64,000 nucleotides of DNA from Croceibacterium xixiisoli (lineage in GTDB: Bacteria > Pseudomonadota > Alphaproteobacteria > Sphingomonadales > Sphingomonadaceae), in the NCBI RefSeq assembly GCF_009827305.1, contig NZ_WTYJ01000001.1:682001-746000 (forward strand). The letters run 5' to 3'. Shown piece by piece: positions 26,235 through 35,195 of this stretch (position 1 is its first letter; every line of letters starts with the position of its first letter). The notes below the pieces were generated by a model that saw nothing but the letters and a program-made list of their open reading frames with translations, searched no databases and was not told where the DNA came from. A program made the position numbers and the translations under genes.

Positions 26235-26780
26235 TCAGATGAAGGGGCGCACCGGGTCGCTGCCGTCCCAGTTCTGGCTCGCTTCCCAGAAACGGGTGAA
26301 GGTTTCGTCCATGCCCGGCGTCACCGGCAGCAGTTCCAGGAAACCCCATTCGGCGCCCGTGCCATTGTCCAGATAGACGACTTCGCCGCCGGTCGGCACC
26401 GATGCGCGGAACGCTTCCTGATATCCGCGGGCCTGATATTCCAGGCTGGCCGCATCCACATCGCGGCTGGCGATGCCGAAATGGTGATAGCCGTAACCGC
26501 GCTTGGCGATGGTCTCGGAATAGACGCTGGGATTGTTGTCCAGCGGCTGGATCAGTTCGATCAGCATGTGCCCGGCAAACCCCATGGCCAGCGTGATGTC
26601 CGCCGTGCTTTCGCTGCCGCGATAGTTCTGGCCCGGCACCAGGAAGTGATCCAGCACGAAGAACGGCCCGGCCTTCATATCGGCCACGAAACGCGCAATC
26701 GATTCCTGCAGATTTTCCACGACGAAGGCGGTCTGTGCAATGCCGCCCATCGGCTGGCCGTAACCCAGTTTATCGGTCAT
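26235..26780 (-). CDS. VOC-superfamily (glyoxalase/dioxygenase-like) protein
   Basis: A 181-residue vicinal-oxygen-chelate protein with the paired beta-alpha-beta-beta-beta layout: IAQTAFVVENLQESIARFVADM opens the first module and GYGYHHFGIASRDVDAA the second. Probable metal ligands are a histidine in YGYHHFG and an acidic residue in GFLELLP. The family includes dioxygenases, isomerases and lyases. The ATG at 26780 is preceded by GAGAGATTG. It is divergent from the aldolase gene and first in the minus-strand series, so it may act in the same pathway. The reaction is unknown. Confidence 0.75.
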   Translation of the reverse strand: MTDKLGYGQPMGGIAQTAFVVENLQESIARFVADMKAGPFFVLDHFLVPGQNYRGSESTADITLAMGFAGHMLIELIQPLDNNPSVYSETIAKRGYGYHHFGIASRDVDAASLEYQARGYQEAFRASVPTGGEVVYLDNGTGAEWGFLELLPVTPGMDETFTRFWEASQNWDGSDPVRPFI

Positions 26781-26917
26781 CAATCTCTCCCATCCGGCTG
26801 TCTGCCGCAATTCGCCGCATGGCTCGCCAATCGGCAGGGCAATGTCAATCATGGCGTGTGGGCGCAGCTGTGATAATGGTCGGGCGCCGAACGGAAAAAG
26901 CAGAAAAGGGACAGGAT

Positions 26918-27673
26918 ATGGCAACGCAGATCAAGGCGACGGCGCCGCGCAGCGACGCGGAATGGACCGCCCGGCTGGAACTGGCCGCCTGCTATCGCAT
27001 CTTCGACATGATGGGCTGGTCGGAATCGATCTACAACCACATCACCCTGCGCGTGCCGGGTGAAGACGCCTTCCTGATCAATCCCTATGGCCTGCTTTGG
27101 TCCGAAGTCACCGCGTCAAATCTGGTCAAGATCGATCACGAGGGGAACAAGCTTTGCGACAGCCCCTATCCGGTGAACAAGGCCGGCTTCACCCAGCACG
27201 GGCTGTTCCACGCCCATTGCGACTGGGCCCATGCCATCGTCCACACCCACACGCCCGATACCATGGCGGTCTGTTCCAGCGCCGATGGCCTCACGCCGAC
27301 CAATTTCTACGCCTGCTTCTTCGAAGGGGGCGTCGCCTATCATGATTTCGAAGGCATCACCGTCCGCGCGGAAGAGGGCGTGCGCCTGCTCGAAAACCTG
27401 GGCGACAAGCGTGTGCTGCTGCTGCGCAACCATGGCCCGGTGGTGCTGGGCGAAACCCTGTATGAGATGTTCTTCAACTATTACATGCTGCAGCGCGCCT
27501 GCGAAATTCAGGTCAAGACCTGCGCGCTCGGCAATCCGATCCGCGTCCCTCCGGAAGTGATCGCAATCCATCAGCGGGACCGGGATGAGGTGGCGCTCAA
27601 GGATTTTGGCCGTGCCGATTTCGAAGCCTGGGTGCGCAAGCTGGACACGATCGACACTGGCTGGCGCGACTGA
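26918..27673 (+). CDS. Class II aldolase/adducin family protein
   Basis: A 251-residue zinc enzyme of the fuculose-aldolase fold. Zinc histidines are in AIVHTHTPDTMAV and in LLLRNHGPVVLGE, with an acidic residue in FHAHCDWAHA near the active site. Members cleave or decarboxylate hydroxy-acid or sugar-phosphate substrates, and adducin-like ones in aromatic clusters have other C-C lyase roles. The start at 26918 follows ACAGGAT. It is followed 41 bp later by a 2Fe-2S subunit gene. Confidence 0.82.
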   Translation: MATQIKATAPRSDAEWTARLELAACYRIFDMMGWSESIYNHITLRVPGEDAFLINPYGLLWSEVTASNLVKIDHEGNKLCDSPYPVNKAGFTQHGLFHAHCDWAHAIVHTHTPDTMAVCSSADGLTPTNFYACFFEGGVAYHDFEGITVRAEEGVRLLENLGDKRVLLLRNHGPVVLGETLYEMFFNYYMLQRACEIQVKTCALGNPIRVPPEVIAIHQRDRDEVALKDFGRADFEAWVRKLDTIDTGWRD

Positions 27674-27714
27674 AACCTTTTGGATAGCTGACCTCAAGGG
27701 TTTAAGGCCCCGCC

Positions 27715-28266
27715 ATGCCCAGCATGACCGTCAACGAACGGCCGATCCGTTTTGACATGGATCCCGAAACCCCGCTGCTGTGGGCGCTGCGCGATGCCGC
27801 CAATCTCACTGGCACCAAATATGGCTGCGGCAATGGCGATTGCGGCGCCTGCATGGTGCTGGTCGATGGGGAGGCGTTGCGCAGCTGCCTGATCACCATT
27901 GCGGAGGCGGAGGGGCGGCAGATCACCACCATAGAGGGGCTCTCGCGCGATCGATCGCACCCGGTGCAGCAGGCGATGGTTGCCGAACAGGCGATCCAGT
28001 GCGGCTTCTGCACCCCGGGCATCGTCATCGCTGCCGCCGCCCTGATCGCGCGCAATGCCGATCCCAGCGATGCCGATATCAAGCAGGCGATCCCCAATCT
28101 CTGCCGCTGCGGAGTCTATCCCCGGCTGATCGCGGCGGTTAAGCGCGCCGGACGCGTGGCGCGCCGGGTGGAACGGATCAGTGCTGCTCCGGCGCCGGGT
28201 ATCGATGCCCGCGACGCGGCGGCATCGGTGCCGGCGATGCGCCCCGCCGATGAAGACTCTCGCTGA
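27715..28266 (+). CDS. (2Fe-2S)-binding small subunit of a molybdenum hydroxylase (IorA-like), orphan
   Basis: A 183-residue protein with two Fe-S centres. The plant-type ferredoxin loop YGCGNGDCGACMV and a second cysteine set, CGFCTPGIV and CRCGVYP, are diagnostic for the small subunit of xanthine-oxidase-family hydroxylases such as isoquinoline 1-oxidoreductase. Normally the molybdopterin large subunit gene follows at once; here arsC follows, so the partner must lie elsewhere or the subunit has another role. The C-terminal 40 residues are an Arg/Ala/Pro-rich tail. It is co-oriented with the aldolase gene. Confidence 0.88.
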   Translation: MPSMTVNERPIRFDMDPETPLLWALRDAANLTGTKYGCGNGDCGACMVLVDGEALRSCLITIAEAEGRQITTIEGLSRDRSHPVQQAMVAEQAIQCGFCTPGIVIAAAALIARNADPSDADIKQAIPNLCRCGVYPRLIAAVKRAGRVARRVERISAAPAPGIDARDAAASVPAMRPADEDSR

Positions 28267-28301
28267 TCACCTCGCTGACCACAAGGACACAGGAACACAC
28301 C

Positions 28302-28646
28302 ATGCAGGCCACCATCTGGCACAATCCGAAATGCGGCACCTCGCGCAAGGTGCTGGCCCTGCTGGAAGAACGCGACGATGTGCAACTGACCGTCGTCGAA
28401 TATTTGAAGGATCCGCCCACGGCGGAAAAGCTGGCGCAACTCTATCGCGATGCCGGCATGGCCGCGCGCGATGGCCTGCGGCTGCGCGGCACCGATGCGG
28501 CAGAACGCGGCCTGACCCAGGCCGATGATGCGACCGTGATTGCCGCCATGGTGGCCGAACCGATCCTGATCGAACGCCCGCTGGTGGAAACCGAACAGGG
28601 CGTGCGTCTTTGTCGACCAATGGAGCGGGTGGAGGAAATTCTCTGA
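28302..28646 (+). CDS. arsC: Glutaredoxin-coupled arsenate reductase (ArsC)
   Basis: A 114-residue ArsC-family protein with the catalytic cysteine in NPKCGTSRK close to the N-terminus. The reaction is reduction of arsenate to arsenite with glutathione/glutaredoxin. The helical middle part and VAEPILIERPLVETEQG are typical. There is no arsB, arsR or acr3 next to it, so it may be a constitutive single copy or an ArsC-like protein of another redox role (Spx/YffB relatives share the fold). Confidence 0.85.
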   Translation: MQATIWHNPKCGTSRKVLALLEERDDVQLTVVEYLKDPPTAEKLAQLYRDAGMAARDGLRLRGTDAAERGLTQADDATVIAAMVAEPILIERPLVETEQGVRLCRPMERVEEIL

Positions 28647-28775
28647 CGACCTGTGGGTCTGTTGGGGGATTTGGCCGCGATTTACTTGCAATGATTGACC
28701 GGATTTGCCACTCGTGCGGCGATCCAGAATGCCGGGCGTGCTGCCTGTTGCAATTGAGGGGGCGCGTTCCAGTCC

Positions 28776-29414
28776 ATGAGTGTCAATGAGTTGACCGCGG
28801 AAAGCCGGGGCTTCCGCCTCGCCAAACGCCTGGGGCGTGCGATGGGTCCGGCCGGCGTGTTTCTGAAGGGGTTTATCGAACGGCCACGCATGGTCGGTTC
28901 GATCATCCCATCCTCGAAGGCGACGATCAATGCCATGCTGGCCCCGGTCGACTGGGCCAATTGCAAGCTGTTCGTCGAATATGGTCCGGGCGTGGGCACC
29001 TTCTGCCAGCCCGTGCTCGATCGCCTGCCGCGCGATGGCGAACTGGTGGTGATCGACACCAACCCGATGTTCATCGACTATCTCAAGCGGACCATCACCG
29101 ACAGCCGGTTCCATGCCGTGCTCGGCTCGGCAGAGGATGTGGAAGCGATCGTCCGCTCCTTCGGCCATGAAAAGGCCGATTACGTGCTTTCGGGCCTGCC
29201 GTTCTCGACCCTGCCGGAAGGGGTTGCACCGGCGATTGCCGCCGCCACCTATCGCGTCATCCGCACCGGTGGCGCTTTCCTGACCTATCAGTTCAGCACC
29301 GTGGCGCGGCAATATACCGCGCGCCATTTCGAACGGGTCAACACCGGGCTGGAATGGTGGAACATTCCCCCTTGCTTCCTGTCCTGGGGCTGGAAAGAAG
29401 ACCAGGCCGCCTGA
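28776..29414 (+). CDS. SAM-dependent methyltransferase, PmtA-like (phospholipid N-methyltransferase)
   Basis: A 212-residue class I methyltransferase. FLKGFIERPRMVGSIIPSSK followed by FVEYGPGVGTFCQPVL (SAM motif I) and VVIDTNP (the acidic end of strand 2) match the Rhodobacter-type PmtA/rRNA-dimethylase-like group. PmtA methylates phosphatidylethanolamine towards phosphatidylcholine at the inner membrane. The conserved GLPFSTLPE stands at motif IV. The specific substrate is inferred from family resemblance. Confidence 0.7.
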   Translation: MSVNELTAESRGFRLAKRLGRAMGPAGVFLKGFIERPRMVGSIIPSSKATINAMLAPVDWANCKLFVEYGPGVGTFCQPVLDRLPRDGELVVIDTNPMFIDYLKRTITDSRFHAVLGSAEDVEAIVRSFGHEKADYVLSGLPFSTLPEGVAPAIAAATYRVIRTGGAFLTYQFSTVARQYTARHFERVNTGLEWWNIPPCFLSWGWKEDQAA

Positions 29415-29442
29415 AACTATTGGGCCGCCTGAGGGCATTCAT

Positions 29443-29859
29443 TCACCGATGACCCAGATCATCCAGTTCCTGCAGGCGCTGGATGTCATCGGCATGGGCA
29501 GCGATCATGTTGTCCAGCACGGCGCGGGTAATCGGGAAATGATCGCCCTGCCGGCTCCACTCCGCTTCCTCCATCAGCTCGAAGGCTGACCAGCGCACAC
29601 CCGTTTCCACGCCCAGCGCATCCAGCTTGCCCAGCAGATCGCGCATGGCATGGGCGAATTCCTCCTCCCAGTCACCGAACAGCGGGGCACAGATCACCGG
29701 CTGATCGGCTCGGATTCGCGCCTGCAGCTGCGCGAGCGATGCCTCGCCATGGCGTCGCAGCAGCGCCAGCAGCCTGGCCGGCTGCTGCCCCGGATCATCG
29801 ATCAGCAGGGCGAACAGCGGGCCGGAATTGTCCTGCTCAGCCAAAGATGTCGTCGACAT
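29443..29859 (-). CDS. Small cytosolic protein of unknown function
   Basis: A 138-residue acidic protein (MSTTSLAEQDNSGPLF to QELDDLGHR) that I do not recognise. It is helical, has no membrane segment or signal, and is rich in Leu, Asp and Glu. Its proposed start lies 23 bp inside the 3' end of the membrane-protein gene upstream, so translation is probably coupled; no strong ribosome site is visible. Confidence 0.55.
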   Translation of the reverse strand: MSTTSLAEQDNSGPLFALLIDDPGQQPARLLALLRRHGEASLAQLQARIRADQPVICAPLFGDWEEEFAHAMRDLLGKLDALGVETGVRWSAFELMEEAEWSRQGDHFPITRAVLDNMIAAHADDIQRLQELDDLGHR

Positions 29860-30646
29860 TGTTCTGGGTGCCGCCAGACAGCTGGCGGTGGGCGGCGGCA
29901 ATCGCGGCCACGAACACCAGCGTCGCGATGGCCGATACGATGCCCGATGCGATACCGCTGGTGATTACGCCCACGCTTGGCCCCAGCGCCAGGAACACCA
30001 CCGAAAACACCACGCCAACCAGGATCGATGCCACGAAATAGACCAGCACGATCAGCACGAAGAACAGGAACAGCCGCGAACTGTTGCCTTTGGTCAGCTG
30101 CCAGCTGCGGCGCAGCGCGCTGACCGGATTGCGGATCTGCTCGATCGCGATGGTCGCCCCGGTCAGCGAACATTTGATCATGGCATAGACCATCAGCACG
30201 AACACCGCGGCAAAGCAGATGCCCACTGCAACTCCGTTTCCGGTGGCGGCACCAATTCCCACCACCACGGCGGCAATCAGGCCCAGGCCAAATGTCAGGA
30301 TCAGATAGGCGCCGATCGCCGGCAGCAGGCCGCCCAGCCCGGCGCGCAGAGCTTCGCCCACGGTTGGTTTGCTGTCGGTCCGCAACAGCGTCAGCAAGGT
30401 CAGATAACCGATGATCTGCGCCACGAACGACAGCAGGAACAGCCACCAGAAGCCGGAATAGAAATCCATCACCATCTGCTGCATCTGCTGCTGGTTTTCC
30501 AGCGCGCCGGCAAAATCGGGCATGACGAAGGTCATCGCCAGGCCCGGCAGGAAGAAGAATATCCCGGCCACGATCAGCAGCACCTCGCGGTTCGCACCAA
30601 TCATGGCAGTGGCATCGCGCCACGCCAGGTTCATATCCAGCTTCAT
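29837..30646 (-). CDS. Polytopic membrane protein, GPDPase-membrane-domain/YciC-like
   Basis: A 269-residue inner-membrane protein with about six hydrophobic segments (for example VLLIVAGIFFFLPGLAMTFV, FLLSFVAQIIGYLTLLTLL and FVLIVLVYFVASILVGVVF). The segment NPVSALRRSWQLTKGNSSRLF is typical of the membrane domain linked to glycerophosphodiester phosphodiesterases and of UPF0259-like proteins. No enzymatic domain is present. The start at 30646 has AGAGGAAAA upstream. Function unknown. Confidence 0.65.
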   Translation of the reverse strand: MKLDMNLAWRDATAMIGANREVLLIVAGIFFFLPGLAMTFVMPDFAGALENQQQMQQMVMDFYSGFWWLFLLSFVAQIIGYLTLLTLLRTDSKPTVGEALRAGLGGLLPAIGAYLILTFGLGLIAAVVVGIGAATGNGVAVGICFAAVFVLMVYAMIKCSLTGATIAIEQIRNPVSALRRSWQLTKGNSSRLFLFFVLIVLVYFVASILVGVVFSVVFLALGPSVGVITSGIASGIVSAIATLVFVAAIAAAHRQLSGGTQNNVDDIFG

Positions 30647-30713
30647 TCGATTTTCCTCTGCACGCAGCAATCAGGCTTGATAACCGGCTTTGCAGACGGC
30701 ACGCAATCAAGCG

Positions 30714-31394
30714 ATGGAACCTATCAGCGATTTCTGGCCGGAACAGAACCTCGAATGGCGGCGCAGCCTTGCCCCGGTCGCCTATCGCGACGCCCTTGCC
30801 GAACAGGAAGCGCGCAATATCGCGCTTTCCGCGGGCGATGCGCGGGAACTGATCTGGCTGCTCGAACATCCGCCCGTCTACACGGCGGGCACCAGCGCCA
30901 TGGCATCGGATCTGATCGACCCACGCTTCGACGTCGTCGAAACCGGGCGGGGCGGGCGCTACACCTATCACGGGCCGGGGCAGCGGATCGGCTATGTCCT
31001 GCTCGATCTGACGAAGCGCGGGCGCGATGTGCGCTGCTTCGTCCATGGGCTTGAAAAATGGGTCATCGCCACCCTCGCGGATTTCGGGGTGGAAAGCTGG
31101 TCGGCCGAAGGGCGCGTGGGCATCTGGACGCGCGACATTGACGGCAGCGAGGCAAAGATCGGCGCGATCGGCGTGCGCGTGCGCCGCTGGATCACCATGC
31201 ATGGCTTTGCCGTCAACATCGATCCCGATCTGGGCCATTTCGGCGGCATCGTGCCCTGCGGCATTGCCGAATATGGCGTCACCAGCCTGGCCCGGCTCGG
31301 CATTTCGGTTGGACCGGACGAATGGGATGCGGCATTGAGGCGCCGGGCCGGGGATTTCCTCGACCGCCTGTCCCAGCCGGAGTGTAGCCTGTGA
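30714..31394 (+). CDS. lipB: Lipoyl(octanoyl) transferase LipB
   Basis: A 226-residue enzyme that moves octanoate from acyl carrier protein to lipoyl domains of 2-oxoacid dehydrogenases. [17 protein letters not shown], the lysine in [15 protein letters not shown] and the catalytic cysteine in [15 protein letters not shown] are all present. It is divergent from the membrane-protein gene, and its stop overlaps the next gene start by 4 bp (GTGA). Confidence 0.95.
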   Translation: MEPISDFWPEQNLEWRRSLAPVAYRDALAEQEARNIALSAGDARELIWLLEHPPVYTAGTSAMASDLIDPRFDVVETGRGGRYTYHGPGQRIGYVLLDLTKRGRDVRCFVHGLEKWVIATLADFGVESWSAEGRVGIWTRDIDGSEAKIGAIGVRVRRWITMHGFAVNIDPDLGHFGGIVPCGIAEYGVTSLARLGISVGPDEWDAALRRRAGDFLDRLSQPECSL

Positions 31395-31717
31395 ACCGCC
31401 GCCTGTCCGTTGCCGTCCCGGCCCTGCTGCTGGTCCTCGCCGCCTGCGACAGCAAGGAAGCCGCCACCGGCGAAGCCGTGCAATCGGAAGAGGTGCTGCC
31501 CGGCACCATCAATGACGAGATGATCCCGCTCGATGAGCTGACCTCGCAGCCGCCGATCCAGGATCCCAGCCTGATCCCCCCGTCCGAAGGCGGACCCACG
31601 CCGCGCGCCATCCCCACCGCTGCCGCCACCCCGGGGGCAGATCCGGCGGCAGAGGCCACGCCTGCGGCAGAACCGTCCGCCGCCGTCACTCCGCCCGCGG
31701 CTCCGGCGACAGAATAG
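31391..31717 (+). CDS. Small predicted lipoprotein
   Basis: A 108-residue protein with a short signal sequence and the lipobox LAAC (cysteine at residue 19), so it is probably lipidated and exported. The mature part is acidic and then Pro/Ala/Thr-rich with no fold that I recognise. It starts with GTG overlapping the lipB stop, which suggests co-translation. Function unknown. Confidence 0.7.
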   Translation: MNRRLSVAVPALLLVLAACDSKEAATGEAVQSEEVLPGTINDEMIPLDELTSQPPIQDPSLIPPSEGGPTPRAIPTAAATPGADPAAEATPAAEPSAAVTPPAAPATE

Positions 31718-31718
31718 C

Positions 31719-32594
31719 TCAGGGGATGGAGGCCAGCAGCCGGCGCGCCTGCGCCAGATGCGGCTGGTCCAGCATCCGCCCGTCCAGCTGCACCACGCCT
31801 GCGCCCTGCGCTTGGTCGAACGCCGCGACGATCGCCCGCGCCGCCGCGATCTGCTCCTCGCCGGGCGTATAGGCAGCGTTGATCACCGGCACCTGCGCCG
31901 GGTGGATCGCCAGCATCCCGGCAAAGCCGTCGGCGAAGGAGGCGGCGGCCTGTCGTTCCAGCCCGGCCATGTCGCGGAAATCGGCATGCAGCGTATCCAC
32001 CGGCAACACGGCGCAGCCATGCGCGGTCAGCAGCACCTGCGTGCGCACCCAGCGGAACGCATCGGTCCATTCCCCCGTCGCATCCCGCTTGCGCGCCGCC
32101 CCGATCGCAGCGGACAGATCCTCTGCGCCCCAAGTCAGCCCGGCCAGGCGCGGCAGATCGGCATCCAGATAGCTCGGAATGGTCAGCGCAGCGGCCGGCG
32201 TCTCGCTCACCAGCGGCAACAGCTGCGTGGAACCGACGGCCAGGTCATGCTCAGCCTCCAGCGCCTCCAGCGCCGCGCCCACCTCGCGCAATTGCGCCGG
32301 CCCGGCCGCCTTGGGCAGCATGATCCCATCCGGCCGCCCGGCGATCACCCCGGCCAGATCATCGCGCCACAGCGGCGTATCGACCGCATTGATCCGCACC
32401 CAGCGCCCGAAACCGCTCCCGCTTGCCGGATGATCGGTCAGCCATTCCGCTGCCAGCCCGCGCGCCGCCGCTTTGCGCGCCGGGTCGACCGCATCTTCCA
32501 GATCGACGATTACCACGTCTGCGCCATAGCCGGCGACCTTGCCCAGCTTGATCTCGCTATCGCCCGGGGCAAACAGCCATGATCGACCTGCCAT
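31719..32594 (-). CDS. HpcH/HpaI aldolase/citrate lyase family protein (CitE-like CoA-ester lyase)
   Basis: A 291-residue TIM-barrel enzyme. RSWLFAPGDSEIKLGKVAGYGADVVIVDLEDAV is the usual CitE opening, the arginine of WVRINAVDTPLW binds substrate, and MLPKAAGP, VSETPAA and LTWGAEDLSAAIG follow in order; the last holds an acidic metal ligand. The family cleaves malyl-CoA, citramalyl-CoA and similar thioesters. The start at 32594 is the only one that gives the family N-terminus. It converges on the lipoprotein gene; no CoA transferase is adjacent. Confidence 0.85.
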   Translation of the reverse strand: MAGRSWLFAPGDSEIKLGKVAGYGADVVIVDLEDAVDPARKAAARGLAAEWLTDHPASGSGFGRWVRINAVDTPLWRDDLAGVIAGRPDGIMLPKAAGPAQLREVGAALEALEAEHDLAVGSTQLLPLVSETPAAALTIPSYLDADLPRLAGLTWGAEDLSAAIGAARKRDATGEWTDAFRWVRTQVLLTAHGCAVLPVDTLHADFRDMAGLERQAAASFADGFAGMLAIHPAQVPVINAAYTPGEEQIAAARAIVAAFDQAQGAGVVQLDGRMLDQPHLAQARRLLASIP

Positions 32595-32658
32595 GCACAA
32601 CTCCCATATCTCCGCCACCGATCTATAGCCTTGCCCGGCACCATGGCTAGAGAGGGGG

Positions 32659-33579
32659 ATGAATACCCCCGCCCAACCCGAGTCGCCCTCTCCGCTGCTG
32701 GCCCGGCTGCTGCCGCTGGCCGCGCTGCTGATCGGCAATGCGGCGCTGGCCATGGGCCCATGGTTCGTGCGCATGGCGGATACCGGCCCGGTCGCCACCG
32801 GCTTCTGGCGCATCGGCCTGGCCCTGCCGGTCCTGGCGCTGCTGGCGCTGGCCAATGGGCAGCAACTTCACGGCCTGCCGCGCCGCACCGTGCTGGCGGT
32901 GATGGCCGGCGGGGTGTTCTTCGGGCTGGATATCGCCAGCTGGCACATCGGCATCGGCATGACCCGGCTGGCCAATGCCACGCTGTTCGGCAATGCCGGC
33001 AGCCTGGTCCTGATGGTCTGGGGCTTCATCGCCTGGCGCCGCCTGCCGCGCGGGCAGGAATGGCCCGCTCTGGCCGCCGCGTTGATCGGCGCCGCCGTGC
33101 TGATGGGCCGGTCCTTCGAAATCTCCCCCCGCACGCTGATGGGCGATTTGTTCTGCCTGACCGCCGGCATGCTCTACGCCGGCTATCTGCTGATCCTGCA
33201 GGACGCCCGAAAAGGTTTGGGTAGCTGGAGCCTGCTGACCTGGTCGTGCCTCGGCAGCGTGCCCGTGCTGTTGATCATTGCGCTGCTGCGGAACGAAGCG
33301 ATCATGCCCACCAGCTGGACGCCGGTGATCGGCCTCGCCATCAGCAGCCAGCTGATCGGGCAGGGGATGCTGGTCTACGCCCTGCGCCATTTCTCCCCGC
33401 TGGTCATCGGCATCGCCCTGCTGTGCCAGCCAGCGGTGGCCGCCATGGCCGGCTGGATCAGCTTCGGCGAAGTGCTGACCGGCGTGGATCTGCTCGGGAT
33501 CGCCCTGGTCGGTTCGGCACTGGTGCTGGCCAAGGTAACGCCTCGCGGAGCACGCGGGGCACGCGCGAAGGCGGATTAG
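32659..33579 (+). CDS. EamA/DMT-family transporter
   Basis: A 306-residue inner-membrane protein of ten helices in two EamA repeats (first about 15-145, second about 165-295). The patterns are AMGPWFVRMADTGPVATGFWRIGLAL and LCQPAVAAMAGWISFGEVLTGVDLLG, the latter being the conserved helix-9 region of drug/metabolite exporters. The exported solute is unknown. It is divergent from the CitE-like gene by 64 bp and convergent with the next. Confidence 0.85.
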   Translation: MNTPAQPESPSPLLARLLPLAALLIGNAALAMGPWFVRMADTGPVATGFWRIGLALPVLALLALANGQQLHGLPRRTVLAVMAGGVFFGLDIASWHIGIGMTRLANATLFGNAGSLVLMVWGFIAWRRLPRGQEWPALAAALIGAAVLMGRSFEISPRTLMGDLFCLTAGMLYAGYLLILQDARKGLGSWSLLTWSCLGSVPVLLIIALLRNEAIMPTSWTPVIGLAISSQLIGQGMLVYALRHFSPLVIGIALLCQPAVAAMAGWISFGEVLTGVDLLGIALVGSALVLAKVTPRGARGARAKAD

Positions 33580-33592
33580 GCCGTTCTTGCCT

Positions 33593-34345
33593 TCACCCCA
33601 CCGGCACGAACCCCTGCTCGGTCAGCTCCATCGTCGCCAGGTCCATCCCCATGCCCTGCGCCCCGCTGCGCGCGACGTCACCGAGCATCGCGGTCATCTG
33701 CGCGTCACCCTCGGCCCGCGTGACTCCTGCATCCAGCAGCAGCGCATGGACCAGCAGCGCCTCGGCAAACTGCTGCTTGTCTGCGTCCCCGGCGGTGGTG
33801 ATCGCCGGCAGGCTGGCGAGTGCGCGCGCAGCCTGCCCGCTCACGGCCTGGGCCTTGGCCGGGCTGAAATTGTTATTGTGACCCTGCGATGTCTGCCAGG
33901 CGACAATCCAGTACAGCGCCAGAGCATCGGCGACATTGTCGACCCGCATGCCGAAAGTGGCAAGCTCGGGCTCGAACGCGGCGATGACGTCGTTCTGCGT
34001 CAGCACCCGCCCCAGATCCTCGCCGGCCGCCGCATTGCGCTGCCGCGTGTCCGCAACGAAGGCCGCGATATTCGCGCGCCGGCGTTCCAATGACGGTTGA
34101 TAGGTCAGCGCCGCCGCATCCACCGACGGGGTTGTGGGCGGTGTGCGGGGTGATGGTTGCCTGTCACGAGGCGACGTTTGTTCGCGCGGCGTCGGCCGCT
34201 CCCCGTCAAAATCACCCCGCAGCGCCAGGCCCAGCGTATCGGTACCGGCGATCGAAGGGGTAATGGTGGCCCAGCCCATGCTCTGCGCGGCGGCTGGCGC
34301 CGCGATCGTCATGGCCACGGCAAAGAACGGCAGAAAACGAAGCAT
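33593..34345 (-). CDS. Exported protein of unknown function (possibly DUF6683-like)
   Basis: A 250-residue protein with a clear signal peptide (FLPFFAVAMTIAAPAAAQS). After a Pro/Arg/Thr-rich linker (about 50-80), a helical domain of about 160 residues follows (YQPSLERRRANIAAFVADTRQRN and DNVADALALYWIVAWQ). The layout resembles a sphingomonad family I recall as DUF6683, but I am not certain. It is probably periplasmic; no catalytic motif is evident. Confidence 0.6.
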   Translation of the reverse strand: MLRFLPFFAVAMTIAAPAAAQSMGWATITPSIAGTDTLGLALRGDFDGERPTPREQTSPRDRQPSPRTPPTTPSVDAAALTYQPSLERRRANIAAFVADTRQRNAAAGEDLGRVLTQNDVIAAFEPELATFGMRVDNVADALALYWIVAWQTSQGHNNNFSPAKAQAVSGQAARALASLPAITTAGDADKQQFAEALLVHALLLDAGVTRAEGDAQMTAMLGDVARSGAQGMGMDLATMELTEQGFVPVG

Positions 34346-34469
34346 GCATCGCTCCCGTCTCATAAGAACCTTCTGCGGTTTTAGAGCGCCTGCCGTGCAG
34401 GGACAACGAACTGGGTGCTCGGCTCATAGGGAACAATCGCTCGCCCGGACTGATTCCGGCATTGCGTAT

Positions 34470-35051
34470 CTAAGAACACTGCGCGGGATCGATCACCAGT
34501 TCGAGCCGGCGCCCACCCTTGGCGGACATTGCGGGCGACCGATGCAGCACGGCCGGCGGGTCCAGCAGCATCCGGCCCTTGAAAACCCCCACCGAACCGG
34601 TCGGCACCTCGCAGATTGCGTCCTGCCCCGCGACGCAGCACCACTGCCGCCCGGGCCCGACATAGGTGCATGTCAGCCTCAGCGTGATGTCGTCGGCATG
34701 GAACTGGCAACATGCGTCCGCCTCCACCACCTCGAGCCTTACATGGAGCCGGTCTTCGCCCGTCAGCGCCGCATGCCGTTTCACCAGCAATTCGATATCC
34801 TGAGACAGCAGCCCGATCGCGGTTTCCGAATATCCTGCCGCGCGCAAGGCGCCGCAGATCGAACCACCCGCGTCGATTTCCACCGACAGATTGTCCAGCC
34901 TGGCCAGGTCCAGTTCCTGCAGCGCCGCCCGCAACGGATCGGACATGCGCCGCCACCAGATCGCCAGTGCGGCATCAGGTCGGGCAATCCGGTCGAGAGA
35001 GGCGCGATCCGGCACGATCGGAACCAGTCGTTCCATCTTGAAGGCTGTCAT
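34470..35051 (-). CDS. DUF1826 domain protein
   Basis: A 193-residue cytosolic protein. The segments LHVRLEVVEADACCQFHADDITLRL, described here as the CCQFHADD core (two cysteines, His, two Asp), TYVGPG and a C-terminal GRRLELVID match DUF1826. In other bacteria this family is found near zinc-responsive genes, but there is no Zur-type gene or COG0523 GTPase here. The start at 35051 removes about 47 low-quality upstream residues. Function unknown; metal or 2-oxoglutarate binding through the His/Asp core is a guess. Confidence 0.65.
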   Translation of the reverse strand: MTAFKMERLVPIVPDRASLDRIARPDAALAIWWRRMSDPLRAALQELDLARLDNLSVEIDAGGSICGALRAAGYSETAIGLLSQDIELLVKRHAALTGEDRLHVRLEVVEADACCQFHADDITLRLTCTYVGPGRQWCCVAGQDAICEVPTGSVGVFKGRMLLDPPAVLHRSPAMSAKGGRRLELVIDPAQCS

Positions 35052-35195
35052 AGGGGGCGACCGGTCAATGGGTTGCTTTAGCGATCCGCCGATGGTGGCC
35101 AGCAGAACACCAGCACTGCGGATTCGAGAGAGGGCAGCGCCCTGCGGCGGCGGGCAGCGCCAAACGCCATTCGCACCGCCGTACGACGTCAAGCC

